Assembly (NCBI RefSeq): GCF_003350925.1
Contig: NZ_KZ857185.1
Location: 61,828 to 125,827 of the forward strand
DNA: 64,000 nt
Reading direction: 5' to 3'
DNA from: Dyella tabacisoli
GTDB taxonomy: Bacteria; Pseudomonadota; Gammaproteobacteria; Xanthomonadales; Rhodanobacteraceae
The notes under the pieces are model-generated. The model saw nothing but the letters and a program-made list of their open reading frames with translations. It did no database searches and was not told where the DNA came from. Each line of letters begins with the position of its first letter. Position 1 is the first letter of the stretch. Shown piece by piece: positions 44,950 through 55,200 of this stretch. The position numbers and the translations under genes were made by a program.

Positions 44950-47900
44950 ATGTTTAGCCGTCGCCTGATGTCCAAACACATGATTCTCGAACGCATGCGC
45001 CAGACCTCGCTGGCCATGATGCTGACCTTGGTCGGTGGTTTTGCCGCGCCAGTGCAGGCGGCGACGACTATTCCGGTCGGCGCGGTGGAGCTTAGCCCAA
45101 CGCCGCCGAACATGACCCAGGCGGTGGCGCCGAATATCGTGATGACATTCGACGATTCGGGCTCGATGCAGTCGACCCGTTTGAACGATAACCCGCCGTT
45201 CACCACCGATAACCAAGGCAACACCATCAATGGTTTGCCGGACTGGAGCGATGGTCCCTGGCGCTGCGCCAACGTGGTCGATCCCGATCATCTGACCGCC
45301 AGCGATAAGGCGATGCGCGCCATCGCGATGAACGGTGTTTATTACAATCCCAACATTACCTACCAACCGCCGTCCAATGCCGACGGTACGGATTTCAAGG
45401 CGGCGGACAGCACCCTGAAGAACGTGTGGGTGGATGGTATTGCGGTCAATCGGCCGATGGGGGCAGTGGCGACATCGACTACCGCATACAACAACAACCC
45501 CGACCTGGACAGGCCAAGCTCCGGCAGCGTGACCAATCTGACGGGAACGAATGGCGGCCAAACAGATAACCGCTGGCTGTGCGGCACGGGGTCGGCAGCG
45601 GGTGGCGGTGGTGGCGACCAGTGGAGCGGCTCCAGCCCGATGGATGGGAATACCTATACGTTGAGCGACGGCACTTCCGTTACTTATCCAGTCGGTGGTC
45701 CGTACTACTACCGTCTGATGACGGGAGTGACGGTCAACCTCAACGCATATGGATCACCGGCTAGTACTGCTGATCTCAATACACTTTATACGGCCAGCAA
45801 CTGGGAAGCGGTGCCAGTGCCATCTGCCCAGTATCAGAACTTCGCCAACTGGTATGCCTACTACCGTACGCGTAATCAAATGGCGCGCACATCTATTTCG
45901 CGGGTTTTTAGCGCACTCGCCGCAAAAACGACAGATGGCGGCTTCGGCAGCAACATTCGCGTGCTTTGGCAAAATCTCAATACGTCGACATATAAGCTGC
46001 CAGCCGCGGCCATTATCAGTAGTTTGATCGACACCAAGAATTGCACCAGTGGCGCCACAGCGAGCCCGTCAGGTTTGCAATCGCCAACTGGCGTCAAAAC
46101 GCCACCGGATTGTTACCGCAGCGCTTTCTACAATTGGTTGTTTCAGGTGCCTGCCAGCGGTGGTACACCGACACGCAGTGCAGTGACTCGCGCCGGCAAG
46201 TTCTATACAAGAGGCAATGGCAATACCGGCGCCAGCGGTAATCTCAAGGATCCATACTGGCAGCCGCCACAAACCGGCACCGGCGATGGTAATGAGTTGG
46301 CTTGCCGGCAGAACTTCCACATGCTGGTCACCGATGGTCTGTGGAACGGTGGCAATGATGGTCCGGCGCGATCCACTCTCACGCTGCCTTCGACGATAAG
46401 TACGCTACCCGATACCGTAGCTTTTCCGAGTGCTGCAAGCGCGGGTGTCACCTCAATTTATGCCGACGTGCTGGATGGAGGAGATACTGGTTATGCCTCC
46501 CTGTCGGACATTGCATTCCATTACTGGGCAACCAACCTTCGTAGCGATCTTTACGTGCCCGCAAGCGGTAAGTTTGTTGCGCCATATATGCCGGATAAAA
46601 CCACCGGCGTGGTTACTACGTCGACGCTTTCAGGATCCAAGGTAGGGGCGGCCAACGTAAATAATGAGATTTACTTCAACCCCGCCAACGACCCTGCCAC
46701 TTGGCCACATATGTCCGAGTATTTGGTTGGACTGGGTGTGAACGGTCAGTTGAACTTCTCGACCGATACCAATTGCTCGTCAGGTGCAAGCGACTCGACG
46801 GATGCATGTTTGCTGCGCAAAGGCCAGAGCAACTCTTCCGGCTCTGCCGGTTGGCCGACACCAGATGGTTCCGGTGGCGGTATCGCGGCCAATATTGACG
46901 ACACCTGGCATGCGGCGCTTGCCGGCCGCGGCCAGTTCTTCAGTGCAGGCAGCCCTAAAGATCTGGTCGATCAATTGACCTCGATCTTGGCCAGCATCAC
47001 GGCGCGCAGCGTGCCTGCGGTGACCAGCGCGCTCAACACCAGCGTGCTGACTCAGGGCGCGCTCGGTTTTGCTACCGGCTACAGCACGGCCGACTGGAGT
47101 GGTGTGCTGATCGCGCTCACCGTGAACACCGATGGCACTGTATCGACTACGTCGCTATGGGATGCCGGCGCCATTCTGACCGACTCGAAGCAAACGGATC
47201 CAACCAAACGGCAGATCCTCAGCGCTAAAGAAAAAGCCGATGGCAGCTTTGACACCGGTGTTGCATTCAAGACGTTTGCAAATTTGGATAGCGCTGGGCA
47301 GACCTTGATAAAGGGCACACCAGCCAGTACCGACGCCACCAACGACACCGGTCAGGCGCGCGTCGATTGGCTGCGTGGCGTGCGTACCCTTGAAACCAGT
47401 GGCGTATTCCGCTCGCGTAACACCCTGCTTGGCGCCGTCATCAATTCGCAGGCAGTCTATGTTGCCTATCCGGCCAGCGGCTATCGCAATACCTGGCCCA
47501 GCGGCTCGCCCGAAGCCAATGCGGCGGCGGAGACGCCGAGCCGTTCCTATGAGCAGTTTGTGTCCGATAACCTCTCCCGCAAGGCGACCGTGTATGTGGG
47601 CGCCAACGACGGCATGCTGCATGCGTTCGATGCTTCGCAGGTATCGGACGGCGGCACGCCGCCCAAATTGATTCCTACGAGCACTGCAGGTCAGGAGCTA
47701 TGGGCGTATGTGCCACGTTCGGTCTATGCCAATCTAGGCGGCCTCACCAGCAAGACGAAGTTCAGCTTCTCGCCTACGGTAGATGCCACGCCAATCACTC
47801 GCGATGTGTTTTTCAGCAGCGGTACGAATACCGGCTGGCATACGATTCTGGTCGGTGGTTTGCGGCTTGGTGGCCGTGGCGTGTATGCGCTGGATATCAC

Positions 47901-49098
47901 CGACCCGACCACAGTCACTGAGGCCAATGCCAGCACTAAGGTGCTATGGGAATTCAATGCCGATGCACCGGTTGCTACCAACGGGGCTGATCCATCCCAT
48001 CTCGGTTACACCTTTGGCCAGCCGAACATCGGCCGCCTTGCCAACGGTAAATGGGTGGTCTTGGTGCCGGGTGGTTATTTCCCTGACTGCAGCAAGGGCG
48101 ATAAGCCAGTCAACTGCGCTACGGCACCTGCGGCATCCAATACCTATAGCTCGCTGTTTGTGCTCGATGCGCAAACCGGCGCGCTGATCCAGGAGCTGAA
48201 AACGCCGACTACGCTTACCGACGGTGCCGGCAATACGATCAATAGCTATGGCCTGGCTTCGGTCGTGCTGGGCGATTACAACAACGATCAGGTCGATGAT
48301 GTGGCTTTTGCCGGTGACCTGGTCGGTAATCTGTGGCGCTTCGACTTGACGGATGCCGATCCGACAAAGTGGACGATTTCGCTGGCCTATCAACCTGCGA
48401 CAGCAGGGGCGCAACCGATCACGTCTATGCCTCGTTTGTTCCCGGATCCGGCGACTAACCGCTTCATCGTGGTCTTCGGTACTGGCAAGTATCTCGGTGC
48501 CGGCGATAACAGCAGTGCCAGTGCGATAACCCAATCGATTTATGGCATCCGCGATTTCAACACCGGCACGCCAGTGAAGCATGCCGACTTGGTAGCGCAG
48601 ACGTTGGTCGAAGCCGCCGGCACTACCAATGCGAACACGACGGCGCGTGGTCTTACCGACTATGCAGTGGATTCCACCAAAGGCGGCTGGTACATCGATT
48701 TGAATCTCACCACGGCCGCAGGCGAGCGTGTGGTGGTAACGCCCAGTGCGCTGTTCGATACCAATCGCGCGATTGTCACCACGTTGATCCCGAGCACTGC
48801 CGATCCATGCAATGCCAGCATCCAGGGTGCGGTGATGGTGTTGAATGCGGCAACCGGTGGTTCGGGTGGCGGTCTTTCGAATCCCACAGTCAGCACCTGG
48901 ACGGGTACCAGTATTTATCGGGTCGTGGGCGGTATCGTCAATAATCCGCCGACTAGCGGTTCAGTACCGGTGGCTACCGCTGTCGGTGGTGGCAAGCTGT
49001 ATACCCCGGGGCTGGGCTTGGCTGGTGGTGGCGTGTTGTCGATTGATGATGCGATCTGGCGTCGCCGCTCATGGCGCAAATTGAATAATGACCAGTAA
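44950..49098 (+). CDS. pilY1: Type IV pilus tip adhesin/assembly factor PilY1 (copy 2)
   Basis: This 1382-residue protein is about 155 residues longer than copy 1, mainly in the variable N-terminal half. It has a signal region (MMLTLVGGFAAPVQAA), NIVMTFDDSGSM (MIDAS-type) and the Asn/Tyr-rich middle. The conserved beta-propeller follows with DGMLHAFDA, GWHTILVGGLRLGGRGVYALDI and the calcium-binding DYNNDQVDDVAFAGD. It ends with DDAIWRRRSWRKLNNDQ, almost identical to copy 1 (GDAIWRRRSWRVLNNDQ). The ATG at 44950 has GGAG about 10 bp upstream. Confidence 0.9.
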   Translation: MFSRRLMSKHMILERMRQTSLAMMLTLVGGFAAPVQAATTIPVGAVELSPTPPNMTQAVAPNIVMTFDDSGSMQSTRLNDNPPFTTDNQGNTINGLPDWSDGPWRCANVVDPDHLTASDKAMRAIAMNGVYYNPNITYQPPSNADGTDFKAADSTLKNVWVDGIAVNRPMGAVATSTTAYNNNPDLDRPSSGSVTNLTGTNGGQTDNRWLCGTGSAAGGGGGDQWSGSSPMDGNTYTLSDGTSVTYPVGGPYYYRLMTGVTVNLNAYGSPASTADLNTLYTASNWEAVPVPSAQYQNFANWYAYYRTRNQMARTSISRVFSALAAKTTDGGFGSNIRVLWQNLNTSTYKLPAAAIISSLIDTKNCTSGATASPSGLQSPTGVKTPPDCYRSAFYNWLFQVPASGGTPTRSAVTRAGKFYTRGNGNTGASGNLKDPYWQPPQTGTGDGNELACRQNFHMLVTDGLWNGGNDGPARSTLTLPSTISTLPDTVAFPSAASAGVTSIYADVLDGGDTGYASLSDIAFHYWATNLRSDLYVPASGKFVAPYMPDKTTGVVTTSTLSGSKVGAANVNNEIYFNPANDPATWPHMSEYLVGLGVNGQLNFSTDTNCSSGASDSTDACLLRKGQSNSSGSAGWPTPDGSGGGIAANIDDTWHAALAGRGQFFSAGSPKDLVDQLTSILASITARSVPAVTSALNTSVLTQGALGFATGYSTADWSGVLIALTVNTDGTVSTTSLWDAGAILTDSKQTDPTKRQILSAKEKADGSFDTGVAFKTFANLDSAGQTLIKGTPASTDATNDTGQARVDWLRGVRTLETSGVFRSRNTLLGAVINSQAVYVAYPASGYRNTWPSGSPEANAAAETPSRSYEQFVSDNLSRKATVYVGANDGMLHAFDASQVSDGGTPPKLIPTSTAGQELWAYVPRSVYANLGGLTSKTKFSFSPTVDATPITRDVFFSSGTNTGWHTILVGGLRLGGRGVYALDITDPTTVTEANASTKVLWEFNADAPVATNGADPSHLGYTFGQPNIGRLANGKWVVLVPGGYFPDCSKGDKPVNCATAPAASNTYSSLFVLDAQTGALIQELKTPTTLTDGAGNTINSYGLASVVLGDYNNDQVDDVAFAGDLVGNLWRFDLTDADPTKWTISLAYQPATAGAQPITSMPRLFPDPATNRFIVVFGTGKYLGAGDNSSASAITQSIYGIRDFNTGTPVKHADLVAQTLVEAAGTTNANTTARGLTDYAVDSTKGGWYIDLNLTTAAGERVVVTPSALFDTNRAIVTTLIPSTADPCNASIQGAVMVLNAATGGSGGGLSNPTVSTWTGTSIYRVVGGIVNNPPTSGSVPVATAVGGGKLYTPGLGLAGGGVLSIDDAIWRRRSWRKLNNDQ

Positions 49099-49144
49099 GC
49101 CGGAATCAATCGGCGTTGATGAGATGAATGACGGGGAACGTTTC

Positions 49145-49549
49145 ATGAAGCGCATACGCGGATTCACCTTGATCGAGTTGATGGTGGTGGTGGCGATCAT
49201 CGCCATCCTCGCCGCCATCGCGGTGCCGGCTTATGGCCGCTACGCGTATCGTGCGCGGCGTGCAGAAGGACAGGAGTTGTTACTACGTCTGGCTAGCGCG
49301 CAGGAGCGCTACTATTCGACAAATAACGCGTACTTCGCGCTAGCGACTGCCAACACTGGGTTCAGTAGTACGACGACGTCAGAGAAGGGTTATTACTTGT
49401 TATCGTCGATTACGCTAGCGAATGGCGGCTATACCGCATCGGCTACACCTCAGAACGCGCAAGCCACAGATAAGTGCTTGGTGCTTAGTATCGCTGACAC
49501 CGGTGCTAAGACCTTCAGCGGCGATACAACGAACGGCAATTGCTGGTGA
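49145..49549 (+). CDS. pilE: PilE-type minor pilin (copy 2)
   Basis: This 134-residue pilin reads MKRIRG/FTLIELMVVVAIIAIL. Then come AAIAVPAYGRYAYRARRAEG and QELLLRLASAQERYYSTNNAY, followed by a C-terminal disulfide pair (DKCLVLS, NGNCW). The ATG at 49145 gives the expected six-residue leader. Closely similar to copy 1. Confidence 0.88.
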   Translation: MKRIRGFTLIELMVVVAIIAILAAIAVPAYGRYAYRARRAEGQELLLRLASAQERYYSTNNAYFALATANTGFSSTTTSEKGYYLLSSITLANGGYTASATPQNAQATDKCLVLSIADTGAKTFSGDTTNGNCW

Positions 49550-49554
49550 ATACC

Positions 49555-50142
49555 ATGACCTCGCAACAACGGCCTGATAACGGTTTCACCCTGATCGAGC
49601 TGATGGTCACCTTGGCTGTGCTGGCGATATTGATGATGATCGCAGTGCCCAGTTATCGAGACCTGACTCGCCGCAATTACGTTAGCTCCGCCAGCAATGC
49701 GTTGTTGGCCGACCTCTCTTATGCGCGCACCGAGGCGGCGAATCGCGGCACTTTCGTTTCAGTGTGTTCAAGTACGGATGGCAGTACTTGTGCGGGCACT
49801 ACGACTTATGAAGGTGGCTGGATCATCTATACCTATCCGATCGGCACGAAAGGGGCAGATCAGAATTTCAACAATGCCGATGCGACGTTCAAGCTGTTGC
49901 GCTATACCACGGCTAGAAGCGGTGTGGGCATTGCGGCGAAAGACAGCAAGGTCATCAGCTACGGTCAGCAGGGGCAGCTCAAGCGGACAGCGACGACCTT
50001 GGTCAGTTTTGTAACCTGTGCGATGAGCAGTGGCGGCACTGCTGAAAATACCACTGCTGTGACTGGTTCGAAAATCAGCGTCACCGGTTCCGGCGGAGTG
50101 ACCAGTGCGGCATTGGCGAGCGGTGACGCCTGCACACCTTGA
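49555..50142 (+). CDS. fimT: FimT/GspH-type minor pseudopilin (copy 2)
   Basis: This 195-residue protein has exactly the same length as copy 1. The prepilin motif is DNG/FTLIELMVTLAVLAILMMIA, followed by VPSYRDLTRRNYVSSASNAL and LADLSYARTEAANRG. An upstream GTG at 49546 overlaps the pilE stop in the same GTGA fashion as copy 1 and is an equally good start. It closes the second minor-pilin operon. Confidence 0.85.
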   Translation: MTSQQRPDNGFTLIELMVTLAVLAILMMIAVPSYRDLTRRNYVSSASNALLADLSYARTEAANRGTFVSVCSSTDGSTCAGTTTYEGGWIIYTYPIGTKGADQNFNNADATFKLLRYTTARSGVGIAAKDSKVISYGQQGQLKRTATTLVSFVTCAMSSGGTAENTTAVTGSKISVTGSGGVTSAALASGDACTP

Positions 50143-50241
50143 GTACTCTTGCTCTTTTCCCTGCTTGTCCCGGAAAAGGGACTCCTTTCGCAGGGGAGGC
50201 TGCGAGGAGGTTAGCTCTTTATGGCTTACGGCAAGACCGTT

Positions 50242-50277
50242 ACCCCTCCCCAGCCCTCCCCTGCGAGCAGGGGAGGG
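50242..50277. repeat. REP-like GGGGAGG repeat between fimT copy 2 and recD
   Basis: CCCCTCCCCAGCCCTCCCC, a TGCGAGCA loop and GGGGAGGG form the palindrome. A degenerate partner (CAGGGGAGGCTGCGAGGAGG) lies at about 50190–50210 in opposite orientation, as in the ileS–lspA gap. It could end both converging operons. Confidence 0.7.
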
Positions 50278-50286
50278 AGCAGGCTG

Positions 50287-52227
50287 CTACAGCCTGTCTG
50301 CCAATCCCGAATGTCGCCGCGTGAGCCGCGATGTCGCCAACTCGATCACTTCTTGTCGCCCGACCAGACTGAACCAGCGGCGTGCGCGGGTGATGCCGGT
50401 GTAAAGCAATTCACGACTCAGCACGCCATGGGGCTCCGCCGGCAAGATTAACGCCGAGTGTTCGAACTCAGAGCCTTGCGATTTATGCACGGTCATCGCG
50501 TACACGCTGTCCAGTTCGCTCAGGCGTGACGGCAAGACGAAACGGATGTCCGAATCGGTGCCGGTCGCGACATGGAAGGCCACGCGCAAACGCAATTCGC
50601 CATCGTCATCGGGAATTCGCAGGGCAATGCCGATATCGCCATTCATCAGACCGAGGTTGTAGTCGTTGCGGGTTATCAAGACCGGACGGCCTTCGTACCA
50701 GCCGTGGCTGGTTTCGATCAGGCCGGCCTGTTGCAGGATCTCGGCGATTTGCCGGTTCAGTCCCTCGGTGCCGTAAGGGCCTTGGCGCAATGCGCAAAGC
50801 AATTGAAAACGATTGAAGTCGGCCAGGACTTGTCGCGCCCAAGTCACATAAGCGGTGTTGTCGGCCTGGCTTGCGGGGCGCATGAGGCGCAGTTGTTCGA
50901 GGTAATGACGATAACCTCGCCGTTCGCCGTGATTATTGAGCACGAGTGCGCTGAGTTGGCGAGCGTCGGCGTTGGTGTCGGTCCAGGCGATGTCCGGTGG
51001 CGGGTTGCGCAACAAGGCCTGTACTTGGGCGAGATCACCGGCGTTTACTGCGCGCGCTAACTGGCCGATACCGCTGCCGGCGCCAAAACGATGGCTATGG
51101 CGCAGCATCGCTACATGCTGATTGAGATCGGGCTGATTTAAATCGGGCGATATTTCATCGATCCATGCACTGATGTCGTCGCCGGTGAGATCGCGCAACC
51201 AGATCGCCGTGGCCTTGCTGTAGTGACCGGTTTCAGCGTTACGGCAAAGATCGCCGAGTACCGCACCGGCCTCTACAGAGGAGAGCTGATCTTTGTCGCC
51301 GAGCAGGATCAAGCGCGCTTGCGCAGGTAGCGCGGCAAGCACGGCGGACATCAGCTCCAGGTCGATCATGGACGCTTCGTCGATGACCAGGACATCCAGA
51401 TGCAGCGGATTGCCGGCGTGATGCCGAAAACGGCGAGTATCCGGGCGCGCGCCAAGCAGCCGGTGCAACGTATCGACCTCGGCAGGGATGGTCGCGCGCA
51501 CGTTATCGTCGACTTGCAATTGAGCGAGCTGCGCGGCGATGGATGCATTCAGACGTGCGGCAGCCTTGCCGGTGGGCGCGGCCAGACGAATGCGCAGTGG
51601 GCGCGGCTGCTCGCTTAGTTGCAGTGTCTGCAACAGGCCGAGCAGACGTACTACGGTGGTGGTTTTCCCGGTGCCTGGCCCCCCCGTGATGACAGTGAAC
51701 GCACCACGCGCAGCCAAGGCGCAGGCGATGCGTGGCCAGTTGGGTGTATTGGCGGCGGTTGGTGGAAACAGTCGCGTCAGTTCGTCGCCGAGATGCGCGG
51801 GCAGGGCGAGCGGATTCGCCAGCCGTTGACGCAGTGTCGTTGCGATGAACTGCTCGTGGTTCCAGTAGCGGCGCAGGTAAAGGCGCAGACCATCCAGGAC
51901 CAGGGGCGATGCTGGCTTGTCGCTGCCGGCGTTGCTTATCAGTGGCGAGCTGAGTAAGCGATGTCGCCATTCATCATGCGCAACACCCAGTAGCGATTGT
52001 CGCCAAACTGGCGACCAATCGTGCTGGTCGGCCAGTTCGACTAACGCACTTAGATCCAGGCATAGATGGCCGTCGGCGACCTGTCGGCTGACCAAGGCAC
52101 CGAGCAGCAGCACCGTTGGATCGGCTTGAATATCGAGCGTGCCGAGAAAATGCGCGAAGCTCACATCCAGGGCGCGCAATCGGCCCGGATGCGGATTACT
52201 TTCGGCGAGCAAGCTATCGAGCAGCAT
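50287..52227 (-). CDS. recD: RecBCD exonuclease V subunit alpha, RecD
   Basis: This 646-residue 5'–3' SF1B helicase is part of the double-strand-break repair and DNA-degrading complex. Walker A, GGPGTGKT, is at 182–189. The DEASMIDLELM Walker B box lies near 285 and GDKDQLSSVEAG follows near 318. The C-terminal YAMTVHKSQGSEF (motif V/VI region) is intact. It overlaps recB by 14 bp, so the three genes form one operon recC-recB-recD. Confidence 0.97.
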   Translation of the reverse strand: MLLDSLLAESNPHPGRLRALDVSFAHFLGTLDIQADPTVLLLGALVSRQVADGHLCLDLSALVELADQHDWSPVWRQSLLGVAHDEWRHRLLSSPLISNAGSDKPASPLVLDGLRLYLRRYWNHEQFIATTLRQRLANPLALPAHLGDELTRLFPPTAANTPNWPRIACALAARGAFTVITGGPGTGKTTTVVRLLGLLQTLQLSEQPRPLRIRLAAPTGKAAARLNASIAAQLAQLQVDDNVRATIPAEVDTLHRLLGARPDTRRFRHHAGNPLHLDVLVIDEASMIDLELMSAVLAALPAQARLILLGDKDQLSSVEAGAVLGDLCRNAETGHYSKATAIWLRDLTGDDISAWIDEISPDLNQPDLNQHVAMLRHSHRFGAGSGIGQLARAVNAGDLAQVQALLRNPPPDIAWTDTNADARQLSALVLNNHGERRGYRHYLEQLRLMRPASQADNTAYVTWARQVLADFNRFQLLCALRQGPYGTEGLNRQIAEILQQAGLIETSHGWYEGRPVLITRNDYNLGLMNGDIGIALRIPDDDGELRLRVAFHVATGTDSDIRFVLPSRLSELDSVYAMTVHKSQGSEFEHSALILPAEPHGVLSRELLYTGITRARRWFSLVGRQEVIELATSRLTRRHSGLADRL

Positions 52228-55200
52228 TGGCGTGGCCTCCGCTGTTGAATAGTCTGTCCATCGCGTCGATCAGCTCGTAAGACAGCCGTTCGCGATGTAC
52301 GCCATGGCCGTTAGCGTCTACGCCGCGCAAATAGAGGTATAAGGCACCGCCCATATGACGCTCATAGTTGTAGTGCGGTAGGCGTGCGCGCAATTGACGA
52401 TGCAGGGCGAGGGTGTAGATGGCGTATTGCAGGTCGTAGCGTTCACGCAGTATCGAATCGCGCATCGCGTCGGCCGTATAGGCGCTGGCATCGTCGCCGA
52501 GCCAGTTGGATTTGTAATCGACCACGTAGTAGCGCCCCTGGTGTTCAAAGACCAGGTCGATAAAGCCTTTCAGCATGCCGTTGAGTTGCTCTTGTAGCAG
52601 CGGCACGCGTGGGCGGGCGTCGAGGGTGTGTTGGCTGACAAGCTTATCCAGCAACAGCGTGTCGACATGTTGCGCTTCGATCCAGAATTCCAGCTCGGCA
52701 CGGTAGCTCGTGGTATCGGCAAGCGCGGCTAGCGCTATGGTGTGTGTACTGGTGCCGGGCAAGGCCAGCGGCGTACGCAGTAACTCGGGCAGCCAGTGCA
52801 GCAGCGGTTTGCTCCAGGCCTGCCAGCCGCGTCGCTGGCAACGTTGTGCGATGGGTTCCTCCAGCATCGCTGGCGTAGCGGCGACAGTGGCAAAGCCTTC
52901 CTCGGCAGCCCATTCAAATAAACCATGCAGAAAAGTGCCAGGTTCGGCACCGCGCGGAAATGCATGCATGCCGACAGCCGTCTTTAGCATGGGTGGCAAC
53001 GTGAAAGGCTCGCTCAGCTCGGCACGTGCTTCGGCAAGTACATCCTGGGTGGCCGTTTCGGCAGCGCTCTGCGCTTGCTCCGACATGGTGTCGGCATATT
53101 TGAGCGCACTGTAGCTGGCAATCCACCAGCGTTCGGGCGATGCGCCGTGATAGTGGCGCGCGGGCTGCAGTGTCGCTTGTTCGCTGTCGGTCGCGCGAAA
53201 ACGGGTCGTGTCTGATACATCCGGCAGCGTGACGATATGAATGTCGGCTTGCCCATCTTGCATCTCGCGCAGGCGCGGCAACAAGTCGGCCGGCTCGATG
53301 GCCTCGCCGCCCGACAACAAATAACCGAATGCCGACTTATGCAGCGCGGAGGCCTTGGCATTGCCGACCTTGTAGCAGGCAATGCCGAGCCAGCAGGCAT
53401 GGCGGGCGCGGGTGAGGGCGACATAGAGCAGGCGCAGATCTTCCTGCAGGCGTTCGCGGTCGGCTTGCGCCAGCGCATCGGCATCGGCTTGCAGGTCGAT
53501 GCGTGGTGTACCGTTGGCGTCATGCCACACCACGCTTTCATAAGCGCGGGGCGTACGAGCGCTGCAGGCGAACGGCATGAGTACCAGTGGATATTCCAAT
53601 CCCTTGGATTTGTGGATGGTCACGACCTTGATCAGCGCGTCTTCGCTTTCCAATCGCACGATTTGTTCTTCAACCGTATCCGATTGAGCATCCTCGGCCT
53701 GGGCGATCTGCGTGGTGAGGTGGCGAATCAGCGCATGCTCGCCATCCAGCCCTGCCGCAGCCTGCTGCAGCAACTCGGCCAGATGCAGCAGATTGGCCAG
53801 GGCGCGTTCGCCATCGCTGCGTGCAAGCAGCGCCGCAGGTAGATCGAATAGATGCAGCAAGTCATGCAGCATCGCCAGCACGCCATGTCTTAACCAGCTT
53901 TCGTGCAGCCGGCGGAACCATTCGCCGCATTGCTCCCAATAGCGTTCGTCGAGATTGAGGCGATCCAGTTCGGCGTAGTTACGGCCCATGGTAGTGCCGG
54001 CCAACGCGGCGCGCATGGCGCGATCCGAGCCGGGTTCGGCACAGGCGCGCAGCCATAGCAGCACATCGGCGGCCTCGGCCGAGGCGTAAACGGAATCGCG
54101 GTCGGACAAGAACACGCTTTTCAGTCCACGCCGTTGTAATGCCGTGCGGATGGCAACGGCCTCCTTGCCGCTACGTACCAGGATGGCGATGTCGCCTGCG
54201 CTGAGTGGTGTCAGCACGCCTTCGGCATCGACAAAGCCACAGCGCGCGGACTGCGCCGCATCGAGTAAATAAACCAGGTAGGCCGCCGCTTGCTCGGCCA
54301 TAGCTTGCTGATAAGCCGTGCTGCTGATCGGTTGTTCGCTCGCTTGCAGCGCCAGTTGCAGCGCCGGCAGTGGTTGGCCGTGGAGCAGCAGGCGCTCGGC
54401 ACGATCATGTGCATGCACCGGATGAAACGGCAGGCCGCGCGCGCCGCGGCCAAAGCCGAAGGCACCTTCGGCGTGGCGATCGCCAAACTCGAACACCCGG
54501 TTGACCGCTTTTACCATGGCGTCGGTCGAGCGGTAGTTGGTGGTCAGCGTCCAGGTGGGGTGGCTCGCCGCATCACGCGCGCGCAGATAGGTATGGATGT
54601 CCGCACCGCGAAAGCTGTAGATCGCCTGCTTGGGATCGCCGATCAGCAGCAGGCCGTTGCGATCATGTGCGGTGTTGTCGCGGGCGGCATAGATGCGCTG
54701 AAAAATACGCCATTGCAGCGGGTCGGTATCCTGGAATTCGTCGATCAGGGCGACCGGGTACTGCGTCGCCAGTGTCTGGGTCAGGCGCTCTCCGCTCATG
54801 CCATGTAGTGCGGCATCGAGACGTTTGAGCATGTCGTCGAAGCCCAGTTGAGCGCGTTGGCGTTTGGCGTTATCCAATCGCTGTGCGACCCAGGGCGCCG
54901 CATGCGCAAGAATCAACGGCTTCCATCCCGACAGCGAAGCTTGTTGCTCCAGCAACTCACCCATCGCGACGAAGGCGGGGTGTTTGGGCGGGCTGAAGCC
55001 TTGCTTGATCGAGCTGGCCTTGGTTGCACTGATTAACTTCGCTTGCGTATAGCGCGCCAGTATCACGTCATCGCATGCTGCGCCGCCGGCCCAGCGCCAC
55101 AGCGCAAGCAGATCGCTGCTGAAGTTCGCCGGTCTCATCATATTGGCGTTGAAGATGCCGGCGTTCATGGCATCGGTCAGAAGCGCTTCGATCTCATGGA

